DNA of 64,000 nucleotides from Nephrocerus scutellatus (taxonomy: Eukaryota > Arthropoda > Insecta > Diptera > Pipunculidae). The DNA is taken from the NCBI GenBank assembly GCA_947095585.1, contig OX352761.1, positions 131,346,277-131,410,276 of the forward strand, written 5' to 3'. Shown here piece after piece: positions 24,363-35,560 of the stretch. Every line of letters begins with the position of its first letter. Positions within the stretch are counted from its first letter, which is position 1. The position numbers were made by a program, and so were the translations under genes. The notes under the pieces are model-generated. The model ran no database searches and was not told the DNA's origin. It worked only from the letters and a program-made list of their open reading frames with translations.

Positions 24363-26194
24363 AATCTAAAATGCAATATCGTTGCAATCGCTGCTTAAGT
24401 ATTATAGTCTATAGCTTGAAATCTGCGATTTAATTCTGAGTACAACGTTTTTTGGACACTGGTTAATAACAGTAAATTGTTTAAACTGTTTGCAAATACC
24501 TAGTTTAACTTTGGAAATATTTTTGAAACACTTATTTATTTTTCACCCAAGTTAAACCACCTGGATAAAACACTTCCATTCGATCCAAGTACTTTTTCCC
24601 GATACCAAAAGTATCGATGCCAAAAGTACTTGGCATTGTAACGAAAGTACCGAGTATGTATTTGTATTGAATTTACTTGTATCAATTCATGTCTTAGTAC
24701 AGTCAGTTCACGGTATGAACTTAGAAGTGAAACGCGCAATGATAGCCCATTTTTTGCTGAAGAGAGAGAGAGAGAGATCCAAGCGCACCAAACTAATCGA
24801 GTTTTTATGTACTGTACTCTAATACGATATAACGAAAGGTGATGGTCGAAAACAGCGACTTAGGAAGCAAATATTCGGAATATCGGAAGCGTTTGCAAGT
24901 CACATGGCAAGCGACCGTGAATCTTGTATTTAAAAGTATTAAGCGTATTCTCAAAAAAAAAAAAAAAAAGCTGCGGCCAAACCTTACAAAATCCAAAAAG
25001 TTTTTGCGTTGGCGCAGAAAATCAAATCACTTGCGTGTGCTTAGTTAAAAACAAACAATAAGAGACGAAGCAAAATTGATCCCAAAGCTGGTAGAAAGCT
25101 AATACCGATAATCAAAATGAGACCTTCTTTGATTGCTAATTTATTTAATTTTTTGTATATATTTTATATTACTTTCTCTATTAGAAAGAAAAAAGTCGCA
25201 AGTCATTAATTAGTACTTCTGCGATATACTACCAATTCCAGTGTTTCGCCTCATTAATAGTTATATGGCATTCTTGGAATTCCAAATAAGAATGTATAAT
25301 AAAAAATAATATTTTTATTTCAAGAATGTTAAAAGAAATTTGCAAACAATTATTCAAAGGGGATATTAAATGATGGTAAATTTTTGTTTTAAAAATTTTA
25401 AGTATCCGATGGAGGTTTCGACAAAAAAATTAAAAAACTTCATTGCTCGAACCCATACAAAAACAATCAAATATCCACAACTTCCGTCGAAAAAGTGGTC
25501 AAGTGGTTTTTTGTTGGAAAACGCTTTACGAACGGAAGTATGCTCTGTGTATGAATGAGCGGAAGTAAAAAAAACTAATAGAAGCAAAAACAAGTAATTA
25601 CAAAAAACTAAGTTTCTTATAAAGGCAAACATTTAAAAAAAAACTCCAACTGAAGCCTGAATTTATAAATAAATGTAAAAAAGTTTAAAGATAGATACCA
25701 CGACATTTCGAGACGCCATCATCTACATCAAAAACAACAAACAACAGACATCATCCAGAGTACGGCTTTGGGGTCAATAGTTTATCGATGAAGTATTTTA
25801 TTTTTAATTCTGTGATTTGTAGAAATAGGCACAACGCCAGAGCGATTCGAAAACAAATTCACATGAAGGCAGTGGAATCTTCTTGACTTGGCACACGAAA
25901 TAAAGTACTCGTATGTACATATTAGGTCTGCTTAAATGCAGTTAGATATGTGCTAGTGTCGTGGGGGGTCGTGGGGGGTCGGGGATGTAGTCATCTCCGA
26001 AAGAATCTATGTAGTAAGTAATCAAAATTGTAGTTGAAACTACAAAGCCACCGCACACCATAATTAAAATGAGATCACGCGCTCGCTTATGACTGTATAG
26101 GAAGGAATTAAAAAAGGAAACTTCGTATTCGTTTTGTAGTTCACAAGCGCGCTTCTCGTAACTAAATTTGTATTTTTTTTTTACTTATAGAAAA
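24363..26194. other. no recognisable feature
   Basis: AT-rich sequence. It contains a GA dinucleotide run (24,761-24,775), a small hairpin at 24,618-24,637 (ATGCCAA/TTGGCAT), an A run at 24,953-24,969 that keeps a lysine-rich frame open, and a G-run pair (GTCGTGGGGG twice) at 25,958-25,980. None indicates a gene. Confidence 0.4.
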
Positions 26195-26815
26195 GTAGCA
26201 ATTTTAATTCTCTATATTAACTTCGCGTGCCCATGTGTTGGTTTGTTTGTTTGCTTGTAGTGGAATCTTCCGATCAATTTTTAATCCACATCCCAAAGCC
26301 CGCTTTCATTGAAACTTTGCACACATGTGTATCTCCAATGACAACACTTTCAATTAAAATTTTGGGCCCCTCGGGCCTCGGGGTCAGGGGGCTCCCATAC
26401 AAATATTTTACAAAATGTACCCGATTTTCTTCAAATTTAATATATCTCCGATGGACAACACTTTTTGTACAAATTTTGGAGACCCCGGGCCCCCGGGTCG
26501 TAGGGCACCATACAAATTTTAAAAAAAAAAGTAACCCGATTTCTTCAAAATTTATACACATGTGTATCTCCGATGGACAAAACTTTTTGTAAAATTTTTG
26601 AAGTGAACGAGCCCTAAAGCCTGAGAGGTGCGAAATTTGGAAGTGATCGGGCCCCAAGGTTGGGGGCTCACATACAACAGTTTTTGTAAAAATGTTGAAG
26701 TAAAGGGACTCTAATATTAATTTTTTCCAAATTAACCCGGTTCAAACGTTGCACACATATGTATCTCCTTTTAGAGAATTTACATGAAAAATTTTAATTT
26801 TCATGGGTTGTTTTA
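26195..26815 (+). mobile_element. Helentron-like non-autonomous repeat (copy 3, longest)
   Basis: This is the longest continuous copy. The head ATTTTAATTCTCTATATTAA (26,201-26,220) leads into CTTCGCGTGCCC. Then come about four internal units of roughly 115-195 bp, each built of an ACACATGTGTATCTCC-type start (26,321; degenerate at ~26,440; 26,556; ACACATATGTATCTCC at 26,752), a GATGGACAACACTTTTTGTA box, a G/C-rich GGGCCCC block, and a CCCGATTTTCTTCAAATTT box. The tail TTTTAGAGAATTTACATGAA is at 26,769-26,788. The tandem units between inverted AAATTCTCTA/TAGAGAATTT ends resemble DINE-1-type Helentron derivatives. The plus- and minus-strand frames of up to 127 codons here follow the repeat and are not genes. 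Confidence 0.7.
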
Positions 26816-26827
26816 TTTTTGGCCTGC

Positions 26828-27180
26828 GATTGAAGGTTTTGACTTTGGCGATATGTGGTTCCAACGAGACAAGCCACACAACACGACCTAATTTGGCTTT
26901 ATTGCGCGAGAAGTTTCCAGGACGCGTAATTTCACGTTTCGGCAACGACGAGATCATGCGATTTGACATTGGACTTTTTTTTAGTGATCTTAATGCGAAA
27001 TACCCTGTTTATGTGTACCTACAAACTTAAAACTTTAGAGCACTTAAAAGCCAACATTCGGCAAGTTATGGCCGAGATACCGCTCGAAATTTGTAAAAAA
27101 AAAGTATTCAAAAATTACCTCAAAAGGATCGACTGTTGCAATAAATCTGGAGGCGGCCATTTAAATATTTAAATGATATA
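26828..27180 (+). pseudogene. Tc1/mariner-superfamily transposase, C-terminal third
   Basis: The plus strand encodes the second catalytic block and C-terminus of a transposase related to the copies at 27,290, 36,389, 52,680 and 62,632. A shifted frame reads DMWFQ, then SHTTRPNLALLREKFPGRVI. After another shift, LDFF leads to KTLEHLKANIRQVMAEIPLE and a C-terminus ending in KRIDCCNKSGGGHLNI near 27,170. At least two frameshifts are present, the first catalytic block is missing, and it starts right after the Helentron-like copy. Transposase of this superfamily cuts and pastes the element at TA sites. This fragment cannot. Confidence 0.8.
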
Positions 27181-27284
27181 TTGTTCCTCACATAATGCCA
27201 AGGTTTTAGAGGTTGGCAACACTGCTTTATTTGACAACCCATTTAACAGCTGATAGTTGTTTTTTGTTTAGTTTGGTTTGACAT

Positions 27285-27760
27285 TTCATTATGGATACTC
27301 ACGCCAGAGCAACGCTTACAAATTGTTGAAATTTTTTACCAAAATAATGGTTCTGTTCGTCAAACTTATCGTGAACTTCGTCCATTTTATGGCGTACATA
27401 ATCGTCCTTCAGAGCGGCTAATTTGAATAATAATAGATCGTGATCGTGATCGTGTGATTTAACCCTATTGGATTGTTTTCTTTGGGATTATGTAAAGTCA
27501 CTTGTCTACGTCGATAAACCAGAGACAATTTAACACCTGAACACCTGAAATCAACATTCGAAGAATTATTGGCGAAATACGGCCGCAAATGCTGCGAAAA
27601 GTTTGTGAAAATTGGTGTTCCAGATTGCGCCTTGTACGCTGCAGCCGTGGCGGCTACATGGCCGAAATAATACTTAAATTTAAATATTTATATTAATGTC
27701 AAAAAATTTTCTATCCAATAAAGCCCGCTTCATTGATATTAAAAATATATTTCTTTGTTT
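27285..27760 (+). pseudogene. Tc1/mariner-superfamily transposon, internally deleted
   Basis: A second, different member follows the first. It starts with an N-terminal helix-turn-helix region (LTPEQRLQIVEIFYQNNGSV at 27,300-27,360, then RELRPFYGVHNRPSE). It jumps to the C-terminus: FSLGLCKVTCLRR for the usual FLWDYVKSLVY, and near 27,600 a frameshifted CENWCSRLRLVRCSRGGYMA segment. All three catalytic residues are absent, so an internal deletion of roughly two thirds of the gene has occurred. An AATAAA-type signal (CCAATAAAGC) lies at 27,716. Confidence 0.75.
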
Positions 27761-30045
27761 TATTATGATTTTTTTAGCTGTTTTGTTTTTAAGCAGAAAG
27801 CTATGTTTTTTTTTGTCGATACGCAACCATTAAGCTGTAAACTTAAATAAAAAAAAAGTTCGTTCTGTTAGTTAGTTCTGGGGTTGAGTACCCAACTGTC
27901 TGAGTGCTTTGGTGGGTGATATACTTTAACTACTACCCACCGCTATTTATAAGGTTACCAATTACGAATATATATGAATGTACTTGTGTTACTTTGTAGA
28001 GCTTAAGGGAAAACACATTAGCGATATTACGAAATACGACATACAACACGAATTTAAACAGAATAGAAAGTTTTTGATTTTAATATAAGTCAGTTGTCAG
28101 TTGTTTTTGACAATACAGCTTTATTTTGGCTTGACCGCCCAAGGATTGAATGACGTAATGAGCTCTGCTAAAGTCATTAATCAGAGCAAATGATACTTGG
28201 ATTTTGCTGCACGATTTTCGCTACAATGTGACCGATCGATTTCCAATACTAAACACTACCTGCTCGTCTCTCCGCCATGATTCCACCGATTGGTTGGATA
28301 TTAATACATACAATGCATTGTTTGGGATTGTGTGCGCATTGGCGCAGCTAACAAATGCCTTTATTAGCCTTAAAGTCAGCACTGCGACGTGCCTCTGACT
28401 CTAATGATGCCCTGAGAATGCATGCAGAGATCAAAGTTGAGTAGGTACACAAAAGACTTAAAAATCGAGCATGATTCAAAAAGGAACCCCAATGCACAAT
28501 TGTTGTTGGATTGTGATTGTGTGGTGTAGTGATATCATAAATGTTTATCGACACATTGTTCCATGCGGTGGAAGCGGTGAAACCAGCATATAATAAGCAA
28601 ACAGGACTATAAGGTCAATCGTAATCTGTTCGAAGGGATTGCGAGCCATCACAGGAGATTTTGCTTTTGTTTTGGTGAAATTTAACATTTACAAAAGAAA
28701 GCATGGAAAAGAGAAGATACACTTTAAAAAAAGAGCAAGTAAAGGAATTTAGACGAAAGATGGTCGTTCCATCATTCATATCTTTTTTCCTTCTTCAGCC
28801 ACCAGACGCAGTTAGTTAACTTTTGAAGAACAACTTACTGACAAGTTCAAGTTTTCGAACCGAATTTTTTACATTTTGGTTAAAAATATCCATCCAGAAG
28901 GAAGACAAACGCGTCTCTCCCCTCCAAACATGATAAAACGACGAACACAGCTAAAAATAATTTGCTCGACGCCAGCGGCAAGTTTACATAAATTAGGGAG
29001 AGAAATCCCTCAATTTTCGTGTGTGTTTGTGTGTCTGAGGGGAATGTCGAAGAAACTTTCTGGGCCACTTGAAACCAACCAGCATCAACCCGTCCTCCAT
29101 TTCAATTCGTATTCGCACAACGGAATACCGCATTTGAATAACAACAACATCATTGTATACAACTGTCGTCGATTGTTGGCCACAGCGGATGGTGCGACTA
29201 TAACGTTACTACGACTATCATTCGCATGCCCAGAAGCAGATTAATTGAAGAGGACGCGAGCGAGCAAACAACAACAACAAACAACAACAACAAACAAAGT
29301 ACAACAAGTACAAAAAATGCGTCTTTCTTTACTACTGAGGTACGAACGCACTAGGAGTAGAACGACATCAGCAGTGGCAGGAGGAACAAACAGGACATTG
29401 CTATCGCACTTTTCCCGAATTGAGCGTGAAAGACGACAGCAAATTTCCTCTCGATTCTTTTTATTGTGACTGTCAACGATGACACAAGAAAATTCTAAAA
29501 ATGTTGAACAATACAAAGATGAATGCAAAAACGTAGCAAACGACCATGGCCCATGATCATCACGAGCAGGCCAGCAGGCTGAGGCCGACGCAATGCATAT
29601 GGCGATCATGAGCTATGAAATACTCGCAACGAAAAGGATTTTATTGCTCAGACCAGATCCAGTATGTGATGTGCACGGATCCACTTCATTTCCATATACA
29701 AGTATGAATGAGCGCTTAAGTATGTAAAGATATAGATGAACGGCATGAAAAATCATGACATCATCATCAACATCTGCACACCAGCGGCGTTGGCGGCGGC
29801 GGCGGCTGTCGTTCGGGAAGAGATTTGTATTTTTGTTTGTGTGCCCCGGATAGTCCCTTCGAGTTTTTTAAACATACATATGTATGTGTTGGGTTTTGTG
29901 TACCATGTAGTAGTCATGAAGTCATCATAACTTATGTTTGTTTGAGCAGCACTCGAAATTGCATGCGCCCCGGTAAAAACCTAAAGAAATGTTTTTTTTC
30001 ATTGATTGGCAGCACAAACAAGAATTCAATTTATTAGTATGAGTA
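27761..30045. other. no recognisable feature
   Basis: Unique sequence, moderately GC-rich at 28,880-29,600, where overlapping frames of 122 codons are open on both strands (28,876-29,244 plus; 29,241-29,609 minus). Neither shows a recognisable domain. A CAA-rich microsatellite-like patch at 29,265-29,296 contributes to one of them. Confidence 0.35.
29265..29296 (+). repeat. CAA-rich microsatellite
   Basis: Interrupted CAA triplets (blocks of CAACAACAACAA separated by A). Confidence 0.85.
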
Positions 30046-30049
30046 CATC

Positions 30050-30662
30050 AGATGAATGCTGGCGTTCCGCAGGGCTCTGTTCTTTCTCCGACACTCTTTC
30101 TCAATTTTATTAATGATCTCCAATCCAATTCATTCATTCACTGACGCTCAAGCACTCTCAGCTTCTTATATAAGTTTGAGGAAAGGCCCTCCCCTTCTCA
30201 TGTAGAACTCAAACAACTACGTATGTTGAAAACGTTAAATTCTGATCTGGACATCATAATCAAATGTCGAAAAAATAATAGAGCAGAATTTAACGCTTTC
30301 AAAACCTAATGCTTTTTTCTGTCTTCTTAGCGAATCCTAAATCCACAGCCATTGCATCGATGAAACTATAAAAAAGTCGCTAAAAATTCTGCGAAATGTT
30401 AAGGTTTTCTCACACGGTGCAAGAAATATTTTACTTCCTCTGATCTGCCTACTATCTACAAGGCGTTTATTCGCTCCAAACTTGAGTACAATCGTAATAT
30501 ATCGTCAGGTGTGCTAAGACTACATTGCATCTGCTAGATAGAATACAGAACCGTGTTATAAAACTTATCGATGAAGGAAATATTGCGAAGTTCGAAGATT
30601 CACTTGAACACCGCAGGAACGTTTCGTGCTTGTCACTGCTTTATCGCTTCTTCCATCAGCGG
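30050..30662 (+). pseudogene. CR1-like LINE, RT palm to thumb fragment
   Basis: The plus strand encodes NAGVPQGSVLSPTLFLNFIND at 30,055-30,117, with the VPQGS box intact. The FADD segment has been replaced by a frameshift and stop. STLSF-YKFEERPSPSHVEL, LKTLNSDLD and FNAFKT follow, then the post-RT region with repeated frameshifts as far as a SLEHRRNVSCLSLLYRFFHQ-type segment ending near 30,662. There it is cut off and meets a minus-strand LINE. Confidence 0.8.
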
Positions 30663-30664
30663 CA

Positions 30665-31320
30665 AACTTTATACATGTAAAATGCAATGACTTGGCTTTT
30701 AAATGGGTTCAGAAAAAGCTGATTTGTCGAGGCCCAGTTAGAGATAGCCATTAGATTCTCATTAATGTAAGATACACCCACAGGATTAGAGAGACTTATT
30801 GCATGAGGAACTGACCATCATCAGCAAACAAATGTATTAGTCATTGTTTCAATATCGCTGTCAAATTATTTATAGAGGCTGAACAAGGTAGGTACGAAGA
30901 TAGTACCCTCCAGTTATTGGTGCAAATGCGGAACGTTGCCTGTGATGGAGACACACTGGGATCTGCCTAAAAGACACGAATGGATCAGACTAACCGCTGA
31001 GCTAGACATAGAAAAGAAGCTACTTAATTTTGAAAGTATTAGGTTATGGTTAATGCTATCGAATGCCTTACTGAAGGCAAGAAGAATTAGTAATCTAGCC
31101 ATATTATTATTTGTGTTGACACGGATAACATCTGTCAAGTCGATATTAGCAGTTGTTATGCTATGAGATTTTCTAAATCCACTTTGATTAGTATGGAGCC
31201 AGTTTTTACCATATTAGAAGAGGACCAATTTGTCGTTTATCAGTCGTATAATATACTTATGGCCTAAGATAAGATGCGAGAGTTGCATTATTTTCGTTAG
31301 GAACCGGTATTACCAACTAC
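30665..31320 (-). pseudogene. Jockey-like LINE reverse transcriptase fragment
   Basis: The minus strand from 31,300 encodes a finger/palm segment (NQSGFRKSHSITTANIDLTD), then motif A written LLAFSKAFDSINHNL, then LGRSQCVSITGNVPHLHQ. After frameshifts a post-palm segment reads INENLMAISNWASTNQLFLN followed by PFKSQVIAFYM near 30,680. Motif A normally starts with an aspartate (LDFSKAFD). Here that residue is alanine, so the metal-binding site is lost. This protein differs clearly from the CR1-like family next to it, which has DRVWHHALLSKM at the equivalent position. Confidence 0.75.
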
Positions 31321-33125
31321 CTTTAAAATGTAACTTTTGGTTAAGTTAGAATTATTCAAAATAAAATTAACCCTAAATGGGCATCGGCGTATTATTTAAA
31401 AAAAAAATGAAATACCCAGAGAAGTTGTATTCAAGATATGTGTGTATGTATAATTTTTCAAAAAGCGCAAGACAAAATAATACAATACAATAAAAGACAA
31501 AAATCAACAACAAGTTAATAAATAAACTTTTAATAGCTTTTTTTATTTCTATGTACTTATATGTACATCATTTCATTTCATCGTGATGTTATGACAAAAA
31601 ACTATTGCACTTGTTGTTGAAGTAAATTGTTAATAAAAACATTTTTCGTTTCTGTAATAAGTAATAAAACCTGGCCATGTAGGTGTATGTGTGCACAATC
31701 CACTAGTTTGCATATGGAAATTAATAGCCAACGTTGACTTGTACATACGTCAATTCTATAAATATCACATAATAATTATTACTGTGTCCCGCGTGGCACG
31801 TGAGGTCACGCTTTGCTGCGATTCGATTGTTGTGTGTTGACATGCAAAATCATTTTCTATCATTGAGTGTCACGAGCGACGATGCAATTGCATCGTCTTC
31901 GGGGTGTCACTGTGTGTTTGCAGTGAATAGAATCGGTTAACGCATGCGTAACCTTTTCCTTTAAATGCGATTCGCTCCAGTTCACAAAATTCAATCAATT
32001 TCGAACAAATAACGACCCAGTTTAGCTGGGAAAGTATAATATGATACGATGGCAAGCAATAAAGAACACCATATGCTAATTGTTGCTCGTTTGAGTAGTA
32101 CTCGTATGTACTGCACATTAGAGGTAAGGGCAGAACTGTGTTCTACATCCGCCACCAACACATTCATCTAGACATACTGTCAAAAAAAGGTTTGAAGGTC
32201 GATTCGCCCTTCCCATTCACACACCCCACAGAATGATCGCATACCGATCGGCGGCGTGCATTCCTGATTTGGTAATAAATTGTATTCCGTAGGTCTCAAA
32301 AACAAGTTTCGAAGTATGAATTTCCATATCAGACAAGTTGCGATTACGTCATGCACAAGCCGCCACAGATCCAGTTATACATATGTACAAGTATATAATA
32401 AAACTAAATGATTTATTTCTGTGTATTTATTGGAGGTAAGGGACGTTTGCGATTGTGCTTGTATCATGAGTGTGATACTGAATATGAATGAAAAATAAAA
32501 AATCTCAATACAAAAATGATTGCGGTGTAATCAAGATAAGGATATTTCATCAGACTTCAGTGATAGCAATAATTTTAAAGGTTACAATAATAAAATTATT
32601 ATCTATGTATGTATTTATAATGCTAGCAAGAATGAGAAAATTTTTGTAATGACAAAAAAAACGCCACAAATACGATGTTGTCAGCCAGCAATGGGGAACG
32701 AACGTCTACACTGCCTAGCGGCTAGAGCAGCCAAGCAAGCAAGCAACGCTTGTTCTTCCCAAAGCAGCAAAACAACAACATCATGACTTCATGAGGTACA
32801 ATTTTGGTTATTAAAAATTACTCTCTCGTACCCATGTCTAATCATTTGTGCCAGTTTGTGAATGATGCCATATGGTTAACTGTTTTTGGGGGAAAACAAA
32901 GGCAATGTGGGTGCCGAGAATGCTATGTGCGCGTATTTGTGTATATCTATCGGCCTGCCTCTTGATATAAAAATGATATATCATGCAGTATCGAAAGGCA
33001 AAAACATGATCAACATTAGCGAAAAATTCCAAAATTACGAAGCATGGTGGGCACATCTGATAAGTGTAGCGCTTAAAAATCGAATAAAATCGAATTGAAA
33101 AATTTGCGAATTGTAAGTCGTTGGT
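31321..33125. other. no recognisable gene; one perfect palindrome
   Basis: Unique AT-rich sequence. At 31,878-31,897 lies a perfect 20-bp palindrome, GACGATGCAATTGCATCGTC, flanked by two copies of GTGTCAC. Near 31,790 a GGCACGTGAGGTCACG block contains a CACGTG E-box. These could be regulatory, but nothing ties them to a gene. Confidence 0.35.
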
Positions 33126-33129
33126 TTTT

Positions 33130-33440
33130 TATGGGAATACATTTTCTGTTCTGTGTCCTGCCCACCGGAGCCCACCGAGCTTAATTCTCTTCATGATGTC
33201 GACATAGCGGTAACGCTCGTAGATCTCATCATTATAGAGTCTCCGGAATCGTCCTTCCTCACATAAGTGGCCAACAATTCTCTGTAAGACTTTTCTCTTG
33301 AACGCGGCTAATAGGTCAGAATGCATTTTGCTAAGCAACAAGTCTCGGATCCATATGTAAGTACTGGTATGACCATTGTCTTAAATACCAGCAGCTTGGA
33401 TGTTAAGGTTAAGTTCCTGGATTTGAATTCTCTTCGAATT
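33130..33440 (-). pseudogene. RTE-like LINE, post-RT C-terminal fragment
   Basis: The minus strand encodes, from ~33,440, RREFKSRNLTLTSKLLVFKT followed by PVLTYGSET in shifting frames. It then encodes LLAAFKRKVLQRIVGHLCEE, RFRRLYNDEIYERY and IKLGGLRWAGH at 33,320-33,150. The order LTYGSET, FERKVLR, YNDELY, LRWAGH is the standard post-RT region of RTE-type LINEs. Its RT portion lies at 33,905-34,180, separated by an unrelated 450-bp insertion. Confidence 0.8.
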
Positions 33441-33446
33441 CTCTTT

Positions 33447-33904
33447 GATTCATTGAAAAAGCAAAACGGAAAAAGATCACGAAACTAAAAACGACGCGAG
33501 TCCAATGCTTTAATCAATGGATCATGGTCAGGGAAAACTACAAAAAACCCTGACCAAGAAAATATTACAAATAATTACTAAATTAAGACTTCAAATTTCT
33601 TGGAACCTTTGTAGACTGTAGTACAAATCTGTTCTTCTGCAATTTGTCGTCTTTCTTGAAAGCTAACAACTCGACAGTGAAACGTGCCGGATTCGTCTGT
33701 AGTACCAGGCCTTACAAACGAAAAGGGCACGCACAACTATCGAGCCAAAAGGCTTGTCAAAATTCAGCTTTGTAGATTTTTGTAGGTTGGTCAAGTCCTC
33801 TCGAGCAAACTTCCAATTTAGGCTTTTGAATAAAATTTTCCATTTCGTTTTTTCGGTTTTAATTTTTGAGATTTAAATTATTAACTGATGTATCGCCAAT
33901 TTTT
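33447..33904 (+). repeat. insertion in RTE-like LINE, starts with shared repeat block (copy 2)
   Basis: About 450 bp interrupt the RTE-like coding order. The first 130 bp (33,447-33,580), beginning GATTCATTGAAAAAGCAAAA, are the same block seen at 9,998-10,128 (reverse) and 56,961-57,060. The remainder has no recognised match and no coding motif. It is probably a non-autonomous mobile element, but terminal repeats were not identified. Confidence 0.55.
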
Positions 33905-34190
33905 TTTGTGTGCTTAGAGCAACCGTGCACGTATTTCTGGATCCATGCTTTTATCGGCTGCTACAGTTGACCGGAGATAGTTGAAGGATTGCACTTCTTC
34001 AAATTCGATCTCCACTATTTTAATTGAGGGACCAATGTTGGATCTTCTGCCCGCAGACGTGGCCACCATGTACTTTGTTTTGCTCTCATTAATGTCAATG
34101 CCACAGATTTCGTGCCGCCCGCTCGATCTGGATGAAGGCTTCCTGTACAGCCCTCTGGTTTCTAGACCCACCTCTCCCAAACGATTTCTT
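33905..34190 (-). pseudogene. RTE-like LINE, end of RT domain
   Basis: The minus strand from 34,180 encodes the region after the catalytic palm: INESKTKYMVATSAGRRS, then IVEIEFEEVQSFNYLRST and MDPEIRARLL, matching the N-x-x-K-T-K-Y-M and F-x-Y-L-G motifs of RTE-type LINEs (here YLRS for YLGS). The catalytic Y/FADD part upstream is missing. The frame ends where the insertion starts. Confidence 0.75.
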
Positions 34191-35115
34191 TCATGAAATT
34201 ACCCAAGAAATCCTCCCTTTATGAATTTGCCACCATAACAGATACTCCCTGTATAAGACTACTCTAGTATGTTCTGGTAATTTATTGTACCAGAACCTTC
34301 TCGAAAATATAGATTTTGTATAAATTCAGCAACTTTATCGCACTAACTTAAGTGACCAGGCTGCTTGAAAAGTTAAAAAGTAGATAGAGCTACCGCCTTT
34401 GTAAGTAATAATGTTATAAGTGAATAATTACTAATCACCAGTGTTAATTTGTGAAAATTTGCTATTTGTTAAACAAAGTTGTAATTTGTGGATTAACAAA
34501 CTTGTAATTCGGTAGTTTATTTGCAAAATCCATTAAAAACTCTAGAAACTCTAAATTAGTCCCATAAACGAAAGCGAACAACTTGCTGATTTTTATTCAG
34601 ACCAAACAAATTCAAATTAACCGTCACACCGGCTTTTGGCACATGCTTAGATATGAAATTACTAATACTCGTATAGCTCGTAAGTTTTCTTAGTTTCTTG
34701 CTAACTAAAGTATTATATTGTTTAATTTGAATTTAATAAATAAAAAATATTTATTAAATTTATTTAAAAATTAAAAAAAGGTGTTCTTTGTTGTCCGTTT
34801 TCTCTTTCGGCTCGATAGCACAAATATCCTTCTATTTGCTGCACCTTTCTCCAACATAATCTTTAAGCACACGTCAACTTGTGTTTTTTTTGCATCTCTT
34901 TTCAAAATTGTCATCAAACACATCTTTAATCTGCCTAAATTCATCATCATCATTCCTGCAACACAGAAATCTGTCTATGGAAAACATACATCGACATAAT
35001 GACGATTTTGCAAGTCTTGCGATTAGCGTGTCTTACTCAAGATGAGACCTAGCTATTCTAAGAACAAACGATAAAGGCCTCTTCGAGTTGTTAGGACGGA
35101 CACGGTTTTTACCAA
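34191..35115. other. no recognisable feature
   Basis: Very AT-rich unique sequence. The short frames at 34,771-34,999 show no motif. Confidence 0.4.
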
Positions 35116-35118
35116 TAA

Positions 35119-35560
35119 TACGACGGTGTATTGAAAAGTTTGCGGTATGCTAAAAAATTGTTTTAACTCTGAATTGGTACATCTTCCATTTTTTTCACAC
35201 ACACGTGCCTAATTGATGCGAAGAAGAGCAATTTTGGAAAAATCTGTGCCAGTCTGTAAAAGCACATTGTAGAATATATGTGACAAATGAGAAATAATTC
35301 GCCCCATTGAAAACAACCTTTAAAAAGTGAATGGCCGAATTCAATGGCGGACGACGATGGAGCATCGAATATGAATCACGTAGTGGAAGAGGAAAACATT
35401 AAAACAATTTGTTATCTAATCATGGAAGACCGGAAATTGGATATAATGGAACAGACTCAATACATAATTCAAAACTAACTTGGGTTCAGCAAGCTTTCTG
35501 CAAGTTGGGTTCCGAAACTGTAACTGGTATGGCAACTCTAAAAACTTTTTTAAAAAAACC
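35119..35560 (+). pseudogene. mariner transposon, N-terminal transposase relic
   Basis: The left terminal repeat TACGACGGTGTATTGAAAAG (35,119-35,138) resembles that of the mariner at 3,473. Downstream, broken frames encode KKWMAEFNGGRRWSIEYE, SGRGK, LIMEDRKLDIMEQTQYIIQN, LGFSKLSASWVPKLLT at about 35,330-35,520. This is the helix-turn-helix region and linker of a mariner transposase. The catalytic domain is absent and several stops are present. Confidence 0.75.

Noticed and set aside
24839..25048. Lysine-rich frame that might be a Tc1 helix-turn-helix segment
   Set aside because: The lysines come from a 17-base A run and the rest has no clear transposase motif.
26274..26657. 127-codon minus frame with an internal ~38-residue repeat
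   Set aside because: The repetition is the DNA unit of the Helentron-like family, and copies elsewhere do not keep the frame.
28876..29609. Two overlapping 122-codon frames on opposite strands
   Set aside because: Moderately GC-rich sequence keeps frames open; neither product has a domain, and one includes a CAA repeat.
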